NCBI GenBank assembly: GCA_900318465.1
Contig: ONKQ01000034.1
Span: 1 to 47,744, forward strand
DNA from: an uncultured Bacteroidales bacterium
GTDB lineage: Bacteria; Bacteroidota; Bacteroidia; Bacteroidales; F082
DNA length: 47,744 nucleotides
Direction of reading: 5' to 3'
Position 1 is the first letter of the stretch, and each line of letters opens with the position of its first letter. The position numbers were made by a program, and so were the translations under genes. The notes under the pieces are model-generated. The model searched no databases, was not told the DNA's origin, and saw nothing but the letters and a program-made list of their open reading frames with translations. Positions 40,861-47,744 of this stretch are shown in pieces.

Positions 40861-42138
40861 TTACTGCTTCTCAGGTGTATGCTTGTACTTAAACAAAATC
40901 GCAAACAAAATCCCAACCACCAAGGCAAAGGCCGCAAACACATACCAGGCCGACGACCAGCCGCTCATCACGTCGAAATTCGGGTCGGTTGAGGGGTTGA
41001 AAACGAGGTGGTTCACCACAGCCTGGGCGCAGTATGAGCCGATGGTGGCACCAAAGCCGTTGGTCATCATCATGAACACGCCTTGGGCACTGCTGCGAAT
41101 GCTGGGATCAGTGTTTTGGTCAACGAAAAGCGAGCCGCTGATGTTGAAAAAGTCGAAAGCCACGCCATAGACAATCATGGAAAGCACCAGCAGTACGAGA
41201 CCGAAGCCTGTCGGACTGCCTGCGCCGAGGAAGAAGAAACGCAATGCCCATGCGACAAAGGCGATGAGCATCACCTTCTTGATTCCGAATTTCTTCAGGA
41301 AGAAGGGAATGAGCAGGATGCAAAGTGTTTCAGACACCTGCGAGATGGACGACAAAAATACGTTGTGTTTCACCGCGAAGGCGTTGGCATATTGCGGGTC
41401 GGCACCGAAAGCGTCAAGGAAGGGTGTGGCGAAGCCGTTGGTCACTTGCAGGCACATGCCCAACAGGAAAGAGAAGATGAAAAACACGCACATCTTCGGG
41501 TCCTTGAACAGCGAGAAGGCACGCAAACCGAAAGTGTCAACAAAAGATTTGTTTTCCACATTCTTGTTGACGGGGCAATTGGGCAAGGTGAAGGAATACA
41601 CGGCGAGAACGAGTCCCCAAGCGGCAGAAACAAACAACTGCTGATAGCCATCCTTGAAACCCGTGAAGTTGACAATCCACATGGAGAGGATGAAGCCGAT
41701 GGTGCCGAACACACGGATAGGAGGGAAGGCCTTCACAGTGTCGAGTCCAGCTTGGTTCAAAGCGTTGTACGACACGGAGTTACCCAATGCGATGGTCGGC
41801 ATGAAGAAAGCTACGCTGAGTGCATAGAACGGGAACAGTTGCCCGAAACTGATGGCGCTGCCGTATTTCATACCCATATATCCCGCCAATGCCATGAAGA
41901 CGGCAGCGATAAAATGGCAGATACCGAGCAATTTTTGCGCAGGAATCCAACGGTCGGCGACGATGCCCATCAGCGCAGGCATAAACAGTGAAACTATGCC
42001 CTGAATGGCGAAGAATCTACCGATGTTGGCACCCATTCCGACTTTGCTGAGATAGATGCCCAATGAACAAAGATAAGCTCCCCACACTGCGAAGATGAGG
42101 AAGTTCATCACGATAAGCCTGAATTTGATTGCTTTCAT
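40861..42138 (-). CDS. MFS transporter, nucleoside permease-like (NHS family)
   Basis: 425 residues with about 12 hydrophobic segments. The N-terminus (M-N-F-L-I-F-A-V-W-G-A-Y-L-C-S-L-G) and P-A-L-M-G-I-V-A-D-R-W fit the nucleoside:H+ symporter branch of the major facilitator superfamily (NupG-like), as do K-A-F-P-P-I-R-V-F-G-T-I-G-F and Y-G-V-A-F-D-F-F-N-I-S-G-S-L-F-V-D. It would import nucleosides across the inner membrane. Its nearness to thyA/folA and the nuclease gene fits nucleotide salvage, though that link is inference. The upstream gene on the strand (42224-42823) is 85 bp away and may share its transcript. Confidence 0.85.
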   Translation of the reverse strand: MKAIKFRLIVMNFLIFAVWGAYLCSLGIYLSKVGMGANIGRFFAIQGIVSLFMPALMGIVADRWIPAQKLLGICHFIAAVFMALAGYMGMKYGSAISFGQLFPFYALSVAFFMPTIALGNSVSYNALNQAGLDTVKAFPPIRVFGTIGFILSMWIVNFTGFKDGYQQLFVSAAWGLVLAVYSFTLPNCPVNKNVENKSFVDTFGLRAFSLFKDPKMCVFFIFSFLLGMCLQVTNGFATPFLDAFGADPQYANAFAVKHNVFLSSISQVSETLCILLIPFFLKKFGIKKVMLIAFVAWALRFFFLGAGSPTGFGLVLLVLSMIVYGVAFDFFNISGSLFVDQNTDPSIRSSAQGVFMMMTNGFGATIGSYCAQAVVNHLVFNPSTDPNFDVMSGWSSAWYVFAAFALVVGILFAILFKYKHTPEKQ

Positions 42139-42223
42139 ATTTCTGGATTTAAAGATTTAAAATTCAATGATTTAAGATTTCAAAATTACAAACCCTCAAC
42201 TAATAACTCTAAACTTTCAACTC

Positions 42224-42823
42224 TCAACTCTGACCTCTTCCTTTGATTTCATCCCGAATCTTAGCAGCCAAGCCGTAGTCCTCGTTTTCAATTGCTTCTT
42301 CCAGCATGTCCTCCAACTCATGAACGGTGAGTAGGTCGAAATTTGTATCTGGTGATACCTTATTAATATTTATGGGGTCGTCTTGGTTGTCAGGTTGGTC
42401 GTCTTGTTCGATGGTTTCCATGATGATGCCTGCCTCTGCCATGACCGTTTCGTAGGCACTGATGCCGCATCCACAACGCACTGCAATGGCAATGGCATCG
42501 GAGGGACGCGCATCGACCATGGTGAGGTTATCGCCTTGCTTGCATACCAACATGGCATAATACACACCCTCGCGGAACCGATTGATGACCACTTCCTTGA
42601 TTTCTATGCCAAACTCCTTGGCGAAACGCAGGAAAAGATCGTGGGTGAGTGGTCGGCCACCGCGTTTTCGGTCGATGCCAACGGCGATGCTTTCTGCCTC
42701 GGCACCTCCGATGACGATGGGCAATTTGCGTTGCGAGTTCTTGTCACCCAAAATCAGCACGTATGCCCCCGTCGATGATTCGCTGTATGTCAATCCGATG
42801 ATTTCCAAACTGACTTTGTTCAT
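42224..42823 (-). CDS. Bifunctional nuclease (BFN/DUF151) domain protein with UVR motif
   Basis: 199 residues. Residues ~1-140 form a BFN/DUF151 domain (Y-V-L-I-L-G-D-K-N, L-P-I-V-I-G-G-A-E-A-E-S-I-A, R-P-L-T-H-D-L-F, V-D-A-R-P-S-D-A-I-A-I-A-V-R). An acidic linker (D-D-Q-P-D-N-Q-D-D-P) leads to a C-terminal UvrB/UvrC-type helix pair (L-E-D-M-L-E-E-A-I-E-N-E-D-Y-G-L-A-A-K-I-R-D-E-I). This architecture is common in Bacteroidota. Plant BFN homologues have RNase/DNase activity; the bacterial role, probably in DNA repair or redox stress, is not established. Confidence 0.9.
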   Translation of the reverse strand: MNKVSLEIIGLTYSESSTGAYVLILGDKNSQRKLPIVIGGAEAESIAVGIDRKRGGRPLTHDLFLRFAKEFGIEIKEVVINRFREGVYYAMLVCKQGDNLTMVDARPSDAIAIAVRCGCGISAYETVMAEAGIIMETIEQDDQPDNQDDPININKVSPDTNFDLLTVHELEDMLEEAIENEDYGLAAKIRDEIKGRGQS

Positions 42824-42985
42824 TTCTGTTCGTTTTTCAAAGTTTGCGAAGGCATTGGCTGTTTAAGAAACTGAAAATGAATCCCTTGTTTTTTATAGTA
42901 GCCTTTTTCCTTCAATCGTCAAAAGTAGGGACTTTTTCGGAATTGGACAAAAAAAGTTGCATCCATGAAAAAAACTGACAAAAAA

Positions 42986-43019
42986 TTTGGTGTATCAATT
43001 CATTTTGTCCTTATTTTTG
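42986..43019 (+). promoter_or_regulatory. Promoter of hppA
   Basis: TTTG at 42986-42989 and TATTTTTG at 43012-43019, spaced 22 bases, fit the Bacteroidota -33/-7 consensus. The predicted leader is about 50 bases. The rest of the 42824-43075 spacer shows nothing else. Confidence 0.65.
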
Positions 43020-43075
43020 TCCCGTCTAAGACAATAACCTTAAGGGCAAATTAAGTCTAACTAAATTATAACCTT

Positions 43076-45295
43076 ATGAGTAACAGTATCGTTTACATCG
43101 TGTTAGCCGCCTCAATCCTGGCGCTGACATTCGCTTTCATCTTCTACAAGCAGATGATGAAAGAAGACGAAGGAACAGACCTGATGAAGAAAATCGCTGC
43201 GCACGTCCGCAAGGGCGCGATGGCCTACCTGAAACAACAGTACAAGGTAGTGATTATCGTGTTCGCGGTCTTGGCGGCCATCTTCGGCATCATGGCCTAC
43301 TTCAAATTGCAGAACGGCATCGTGTGGTTCGCATTCCTCACGGGCGGTTTCTTCTCGGGCTTGGCGGGATTCTTCGGCATGAAGACAGCCACCTACGCCT
43401 CTGCACGCACGGCCAATGCCGCCCGCAAGTCGCTCAACAGCGGCCTGCAAGTGGCTTTCCGCTCGGGTGCTGTCATGGGTCTCGTCGTGGTGGGCCTTGC
43501 CCTGCTTGATGTTTCCGTGTGGTTCCTTGTGCTGAATGGCACAGGCCTGCTTGAGGCTGTCGGAGCCGAAAACGATCTCATCACCATTACGACCACTATG
43601 CTGACCTTCGGCATGGGTGCTTCCACGCAGGCTTTGTTTGCCCGTGTGGGCGGCGGTATCTACACCAAGGCTGCCGACGTCGGTGCCGACCTTGTTGGTA
43701 AGACCGAGTACAACATCCCCGAGGACGACCCGCGTAACCCCGCCACCATCGCCGACAACGTTGGTGATAATGTGGGTGACGTGGCCGGTATGGGTGCCGA
43801 CCTTTATGAGTCCTACGCTGGTTCTATCTTGGCTACAATGGCTTTAGGTGCTTCGGCATTTGCCACTGCCGCCGTCGAAGGTATGCAGTTCAAGGCCGTG
43901 CTGGCTCCTATGCTGATTGCCGCTGTGGGCGTGTTGCTCTCCATCATCGGTATCTTCCTCGTGAAGACCAAAGAAAACGCTGGCATGAAGGAACTTCTCG
44001 GTGCATTGAGCCGTGGCACCAACGCTGCCGCCGTGCTTATCGCCGTGGCTACTTTTGGCATTATGTATTTCCTCTTCGGTAAGGAAACGGGCGACTTGGC
44101 CAACATGTGGTGGCAAACCTCGCTTTCCGTGGTGGTCGGCTTGCTGGCTGGTGTCATCATCGGAAAGGCTACTGAATACTACACTTCGCAAAGTTATAAA
44201 CCCACCCAAAAGGTGGCCGAAAGTTCAAAGACCGGCCCTGCCACGGTGATTATCTCTGGCTTGGGCTTGGGTATGCTTTCCACGGCCATTCCGGTCGTTA
44301 CCGTGGGTTTCGCCATCGTTTTAGCTTACCTCTGCGCCAACGGATTCAACATTGAGTTTACGGCTGCCAACCTTTCGAGAGGCCTTTATGGTATCGGTAT
44401 TGCAGCTGTTGGTATGCTCTCCACTTTGGGCATCACCTTGGCCACCGACGCTTACGGCCCCATCGCCGACAATGCCGGTGGCAACGCCGAAATGAGCGGC
44501 CTCGAACCCGAAGTGCGCAAGCGCACCGACGCTCTCGATGCCCTTGGCAACACCACTGCCGCAACTGGTAAGGGTTTCGCCATCGGTTCTGCCGCTTTGA
44601 CCGCCCTTGCGCTTTTGGCTTCTTACGTTGAGGAAATCAAGATTGCCTTGGTGCGTATCGGACAAGACCTGCCCAACGGCGTTGAAGCCGCTAAAGCCAC
44701 TTTGGTTGACTTTATGGAAGCCTACAATGTCAATCTGATGAATCCCGTTGTTCTCGTCGGTGTGTTCATCGGAGCCATGATGGCCTTCGTGTTCTGCGGT
44801 ATGACGATGAACGCCGTAGGTCGTGCGGCCCAGAAGATGGTGGAGGAAGTCCGCCGTCAGTTCAGCACCATCAAGGGCATCCTTGAGGGCAAGGCCGAAC
44901 CCGACTACGAGCGTTGCGTGGCCATCTCCACCAAGGGCGCACAGCAGGAAATGTTGGTGCCTTCCATCCTCGCCATCCTCGTCCCGATTCTGACGGGTGT
45001 CATCCTTGGTGTTCCCGGTGTTCTCGGTCTGTTGATCGGTGGTTTGAGCACGGGCTTCGTTTTGGCTGTCTTCATGGCCAACTCGGGCGGTGCTTGGGAC
45101 AATGCCAAGAAGTATGTCGAGGAAGGCAACTTCGGCGGAAAAGGCTCTGAAAACCACAAGGCTACCGTCGTTGGCGACACCGTCGGCGACCCGTTCAAGG
45201 ATACGTCAGGTCCTTCGCTGAACATCCTCATCAAGCTGATGAGCATGGTGAGCATTGTGATGGCCGGTTTGACCGTCACTTGCCACTTGCTGTAA
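43076..45295 (+). CDS. hppA: Membrane-bound ion-translocating pyrophosphatase
   Basis: 739 residues with ~16 hydrophobic segments. Signature motifs: D-V-G-A-D-L-V-G-K (pyrophosphate binding), D-D-P-R-N-P-A-T-I-A-D-N-V-G-D-N-V-G-D, D-N-A-G-G-N-A-E-M-S and the C-terminal G-D-T-V-G-D-P-F-K-D-T-S-G-P. It couples pyrophosphate hydrolysis to H+ and/or Na+ pumping across the inner membrane. The A-A in G-N-T-T-A-A-T-G-K-G, where K+-independent enzymes have Lys, indicates the K+-dependent class, which includes Na+-pumping and dual pumps. Own promoter upstream and terminator downstream, so monocistronic. Pumped ion is not determinable here. Confidence 0.96.
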   Translation: MSNSIVYIVLAASILALTFAFIFYKQMMKEDEGTDLMKKIAAHVRKGAMAYLKQQYKVVIIVFAVLAAIFGIMAYFKLQNGIVWFAFLTGGFFSGLAGFFGMKTATYASARTANAARKSLNSGLQVAFRSGAVMGLVVVGLALLDVSVWFLVLNGTGLLEAVGAENDLITITTTMLTFGMGASTQALFARVGGGIYTKAADVGADLVGKTEYNIPEDDPRNPATIADNVGDNVGDVAGMGADLYESYAGSILATMALGASAFATAAVEGMQFKAVLAPMLIAAVGVLLSIIGIFLVKTKENAGMKELLGALSRGTNAAAVLIAVATFGIMYFLFGKETGDLANMWWQTSLSVVVGLLAGVIIGKATEYYTSQSYKPTQKVAESSKTGPATVIISGLGLGMLSTAIPVVTVGFAIVLAYLCANGFNIEFTAANLSRGLYGIGIAAVGMLSTLGITLATDAYGPIADNAGGNAEMSGLEPEVRKRTDALDALGNTTAATGKGFAIGSAALTALALLASYVEEIKIALVRIGQDLPNGVEAAKATLVDFMEAYNVNLMNPVVLVGVFIGAMMAFVFCGMTMNAVGRAAQKMVEEVRRQFSTIKGILEGKAEPDYERCVAISTKGAQQEMLVPSILAILVPILTGVILGVPGVLGLLIGGLSTGFVLAVFMANSGGAWDNAKKYVEEGNFGGKGSENHKATVVGDTVGDPFKDTSGPSLNILIKLMSMVSIVMAGLTVTCHLL

Positions 45296-45312
45296 TCTAC
45301 CACTTTTCTAAA

Positions 45313-45356
45313 GTTCCCCAAGCTGTCGCAAGTTGCCGGTTTGGGGAATTTTTTTG
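45313..45356 (+). terminator. Intrinsic terminator after hppA
   Basis: TTCCCCAA pairs with TTGGGGAA (45341-45348), extended by a G-T pair, with a ~19-base loop and a run of T (TTTTTTTG). Confidence 0.8.
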
Positions 45357-45386
45357 TTTTTCGATATTACATACCAATAGTTTTGC

Positions 45387-45394
45387 TACTTTTG
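45387..45394 (+). promoter_or_regulatory. Candidate -7 element upstream of the FISUMP gene
   Basis: TACTTTTG fits TAnnTTTG, 200 bases before the start at 45599. It would give a long leader containing the GACTC/GAGTC palindromes at 45475. Weak on its own. Confidence 0.35.
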
Positions 45395-45474
45395 TCCATT
45401 CTATTGCAAAAGTATCCGCTCCTTACCATACAGAAACGACAAGTAAGTAGACAAGCAAATTTAGTTGACATAAT

Positions 45475-45543
45475 AGACTGCGAGACTCCGAGTCTGCGGG
45501 ACTGCGAGTCGAACAAATACCCGAAGTCCCGTGTCCCGAAGTC
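45475..45543. repeat. Palindromic GACTGCGAG/GACTCCGAGTC repeat cluster
   Basis: AGACTGCGAGACTCCGAGTC followed by TGCGGGACTGCGAGTCG, then CCCGAAGTCCC and GTGTCCCGAAGTC: short direct and inverted repeats able to form several hairpins. The 45296-45598 spacer contains this, the hppA terminator and the weak promoter, but no convincing gene; the 73-residue ORF from 45341 starts inside the terminator. Confidence 0.6.
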
Positions 45544-45598
45544 AAAAGAAATTGCAGTTTAATTCTGAACAGTTACTTATGAACTTATATTAACCGCT

Positions 45599-47423
45599 AT
45601 GAAAAAGAAAGTATTAATGATGATTGCCTGCGTAGCCGCGATGCTGGCGGCAGGCTCGGGCCTTAAGGCCCAGGAAGTGACCATCGTGCTGATGCCGGGC
45701 TACACCTGGATAAGCATTCCCACGACAGACACGTTAGACTTTGAGACGGCGTTGGGCTCCTTCACTCCTGCGGTGGGCGACATGATAAAGTCGCGGTGGG
45801 GTGCCGCCTCTTTTAGGAGTGACGGCCATTGGAGGGGCAGCATCTCGGAATTCTACCCGGGATACGGCTACCACTACTACTCGAGCCGCAATGTGCCCGT
45901 CTTTTTGACGTTTAATGCGCAGCAGCCATCCCAGCAGGTTGTGGTGACCACCGACACGCCTCAGTTCATTACCGCCATCTCGGCTATAGGGGGCGGTGAG
46001 GTGACCACCAATGATGGCACCTACATCCTCGTGAAAGGCCTTTGTTGGGCCACGCATGAGACACCGACCTCGAATGACAGCTATCTGGAAGAGGGGAGCG
46101 GTGAGGGCAGCTTCTCTGCGACGATGACAGGGCTGAACTGGAGTACCACCTATTATGTCCGTGCATACGCGGTTACGCCCAGCGGGACGGTGTACGGCGA
46201 ACAACAATCCTTCACCACTCGCGACGGCATTCCCACCTTGACAACGGACAGCATCACAAGCATTACTGCGATAAGTGCCACAAGTGGCGGCAACATTACG
46301 GACGATGGAGGCTTGAGTGTTACGGCAAGAGGTGTATGCTGGAGCACAAGCCCCAACCCGACCGTGAGCGACAGCCATACCTCCAACGGCACGGGAACGG
46401 GCGGCTTTACCAGCAGCATTACCAACTTGGAGGTTAGCACTACCTAATTATGTGCGTGCGTATGCGACCACCTCAGCTGGCACAGGCTATGGTGAGCAGG
46501 TAAGTTTCACCACGCGGAATGGCATTCCGACCGTGACTACTGCAGAGGTTACAAACATTCTAGGTACAGTAGCTACCAGCGGAGGCAACATTACTGACGA
46601 TGGAGGATTGGCTGTTACTGCACGAGGCGTATGTTGGAGCACCTCACCGAGCCCGACTCTTGCTAACTCTCATACTACCAATGGCAGTGGAGCAGGCTCT
46701 TTCTCCAGTAACATGACAGGTCTGACTATGAGCACTACCTATTATGTGCGTGCCTACGCCACCAACAGCTTTGTCACTGTATATGGCAACCAACTCAATT
46801 TCACCACAACAAATGATGAATATGATTACGACTACGTCGACCTTGGCCTGCCGAGCGGCCTTTTGTGGGCCACCTGCAACGTGGGTGCCGACAACCCCGA
46901 GGACTACGGCGATTACTTCGCCTGGGGTGAGACCCAGCCCAAGGACACCTACAACTGGAGCACCTACCAGTACTGCAACGGCAGCTACAACACGTTGACC
47001 AAATACTGCACCAACTCCAGCTACGGCTACAACGGCTTCACCGACAACCTGACCACCTTGTTGCCCGAAGACGACGCGGCCACGGCCAATTGGGGCAGTG
47101 ACTGGCGTATGCCCACCAAGGAGGAATGGCAGGAACTCTATAACAACACGACCCATACTTGGACGACCCAGAACGGCGTGAATGGACGACTCTTCACCGC
47201 CTCGAACGGCAACAGTCTCTTCCTGCCCGCCGCTGGCTACCGCGGCGGTAGCAGCCTCTACTACGCAGGCATCGGCGGCGACTGCTGGTCGAGTTCGCTC
47301 TACACGGGCAACCCGTACGGCGCGTGGGGGCTCAACTTCGATTCGGGCGAGTACGGCATGCTCAACGGCTACCGCAGCTACGGTCACAGTGTGCGTCCCG
47401 TGCGTTCTGCTTCTCAGAACTAA
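45599..47423 (+). pseudogene. FISUMP-type secreted surface protein, frameshifted
   Basis: Two ORFs (45599-46447, 282 residues; 46452-47423, 323 residues) are one gene split by a single extra A. The first ends T-T-stop at ACTACCTAATTATGTGCG, while the equivalent spot in the next repeat (46737) reads ACTACCTATTATGTGCG and gives T-T-Y-Y-V-R-A-Y-A. Signal peptide ~1-24 (cleaved near L-K-A-Q). Residues ~27-110 form a G-Y-T-W-I-S-I-P domain. Then come three ~95-residue Fn3-like repeats (G-G-N-I-T-D-D-G-G-L, A-R-G-V-C-W-S-T-S). The C-terminus is a FISUMP-type domain: Y-V-D-L-G-L-P-S-G-L-L-W-A-T, D-Y-F-A-W-G-E-T, D-W-R-M-P-T-K-E-E-W, ending H-S-V-R-P-V-R. No T9SS domain. It may be inactivated, or the base may be a sequencing error. 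Confidence 0.88.
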
Positions 47424-47456
47424 CCTTTGTTTGTTCCGTCACGGGCAATACGGGCA

Positions 47457-47517
47457 AAAAAGTTGTCAGGCGGGGCGCGCACGGAGTGCGCTACCCAGCC
47501 CCGTCTGGCAACTTTTT
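47457..47517 (+). terminator. Long intrinsic terminator after the FISUMP gene
   Basis: A 20-bp stem (47457-47476 with 47498-47517; two G-U pairs) begins AAAAAGTTG and ends CAACTTTTT. Its loop holds a second perfect hairpin, GCGCAC GGA GTGCGC. The flanks make it able to work on both strands. Confidence 0.85.
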
Positions 47518-47551
47518 CGAGGTGTATTTGTTCGGCCGCTTTGCGCCGTGT

Positions 47552-47632
47552 CGCTTCGCGTCATTGCGAGGAGGAACGACGAAGCAATCCAGGGAGCATG
47601 TTATTTATCTGGATTGCTTCGTGCCTCGCAAA
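47552..47632. repeat. Palindromic REP/MITE-like element, copy 5 (short form)
   Basis: TTGCGAGGAGGAACGACGAAGC with AATCCAG pairs with CTGGATTGCTTCGTGCCTCGCAA, spaced by ~18 bases; preceded by CGCTTCGCGTCA. It is the tightest copy and shows the basic hairpin most clearly. Confidence 0.85.
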
Positions 47633-47640
47633 GAACTGTG

Positions 47641-47744
47641 TTAATATGCAAGTGATTTTTGAACTTTTTTTTCGCTGACGTGGTTTTCGTCAAAAGGTCG
47701 GCCACTTTTTAGTATGGCGAAAGCCTGCTTGACGAGTTTGTTGG
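47641..47744 (-). CDS. Probable IS110-family transposase, C-terminal fragment at window edge
   Basis: The minus frame is open from the right edge to a TAA at 47641-47643, giving 33 residues: N-K-L-V-K-Q-A-F-A-I-L-K-S-G, R-P-F-D-E-N-H-V-S, then a Lys-rich tail. N-K-L-[VIL]-[KR]-Q-A-F-A-I-x-K-x-G with a following F-[DEN]-x-N-[YH] is the pattern I associate with the C-terminus of Bacteroidota IS110/IS1111-type transposases. The rest lies outside the window, so completeness and element ends cannot be judged. The adjacent palindrome (copy 5) may be a chance neighbour or an insertion target, since IS110 relatives often insert in REP-like sequences. Confidence 0.55.
   Translation of the reverse strand, partial: NKLVKQAFAILKSGRPFDENHVSEKKVQKSLAY

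Noticed and set aside
44321-45157. 278-residue minus-strand ORF opposite hppA
   Set aside because: His/Gly/Asp-rich shadow of a highly conserved pyrophosphatase gene.
45341-45562. 73-residue ORF after hppA
   Set aside because: It starts inside the hppA terminator, runs through the palindromic repeat cluster, and resembles no protein family.
46644-47387. 247-residue minus-strand ORF opposite the FISUMP gene
   Set aside because: Ala/Val-rich shadow frame; the plus strand encodes a clear FISUMP-type domain.
1-47744. CRISPR array, tRNA or rRNA genes
   Set aside because: No regularly spaced direct repeats and no cloverleaf or rRNA-like stretches were seen; the dispersed repeats are palindromic and irregularly spaced.

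Overview
This window looks like chromosomal DNA from a member of the Bacteroidales (Bacteroidota). Three things point there. Many genes encode secreted proteins ending in a type IX secretion system (T9SS) type A C-terminal sorting domain (a YPNP motif, then a LTGK/LGQVV-type strand, then G-x-Y). Many genes have the Bacteroidota -7 promoter element TAnnTTTG(C). The gene families (C10 streptopain-like and C25 gingipain-like proteases, GLUG and FISUMP-type surface proteins, a TPR-HTH membrane regulator) are typical of that phylum. No rRNA, tRNA or CRISPR array was seen.

Layout. Positions 1-17.2 kb hold T9SS cargo 'group I': a truncated cargo gene, three paralogous ~500-residue cargo proteins (675, 6002, 15738), a GLUG-type protein (2392), a parallel beta-helix protein (9620), a C10 protease (11336) and an Asp-box/InlB-repeat protein (14299). 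Most share almost the same signal peptide and/or a CTD ending G-K-W-I-K-E/Q, even where the middles are unrelated. Embedded among them are a membrane TPR-HTH regulator (4061), a HigB-like/XRE toxin-antitoxin pair (7698-8431) and a RhuM pseudogene (8839-9349). Spacers are full of palindromic REP/MITE-like repeats, and a 316-bp direct repeat brackets the 6002 cargo gene plus the toxin-antitoxin pair.

Positions 17.5-19.6 kb hold a RhuM protein fused to a PLD-like C-terminal domain and a conserved exported Bacteroidales protein. Positions 19.7-38.0 kb are a secreted-protease island ('group II'): four consecutive C10 proteases with I69-type prodomains and intact Cys/His, an 1833-residue gingipain-like C25 protease, and an adhesin-like T9SS protein. 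These carry a different CTD subtype (ending in V-V-H, V-I-K or similar). An M15-type peptidase that appears to lack its export signal follows.

Positions 38.6-45.3 kb are housekeeping: folA and thyA, an MntA/HepT-type toxin-antitoxin pair, a nucleoside-permease-like MFS transporter, a bifunctional-nuclease/UVR protein and a membrane pyrophosphatase (hppA). Positions 45.6-47.4 kb hold a frameshifted FISUMP-type surface protein. The right edge cuts the C-terminus of a probable IS110-family transposase.

Working together: the cargo genes look like an extracellular proteolysis/adhesion arsenal delivered through one secretion route. Shared ends and shared upstream repeats suggest expansion by duplication, gene conversion and promoter copying. 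The clearest unexplained signals are the conserved ends around divergent bodies, the thrice-repeated ~71-bp upstream element with internal direct repeats, CTD tails that look like translated REP sequence, and the RhuM-PLD fusion.
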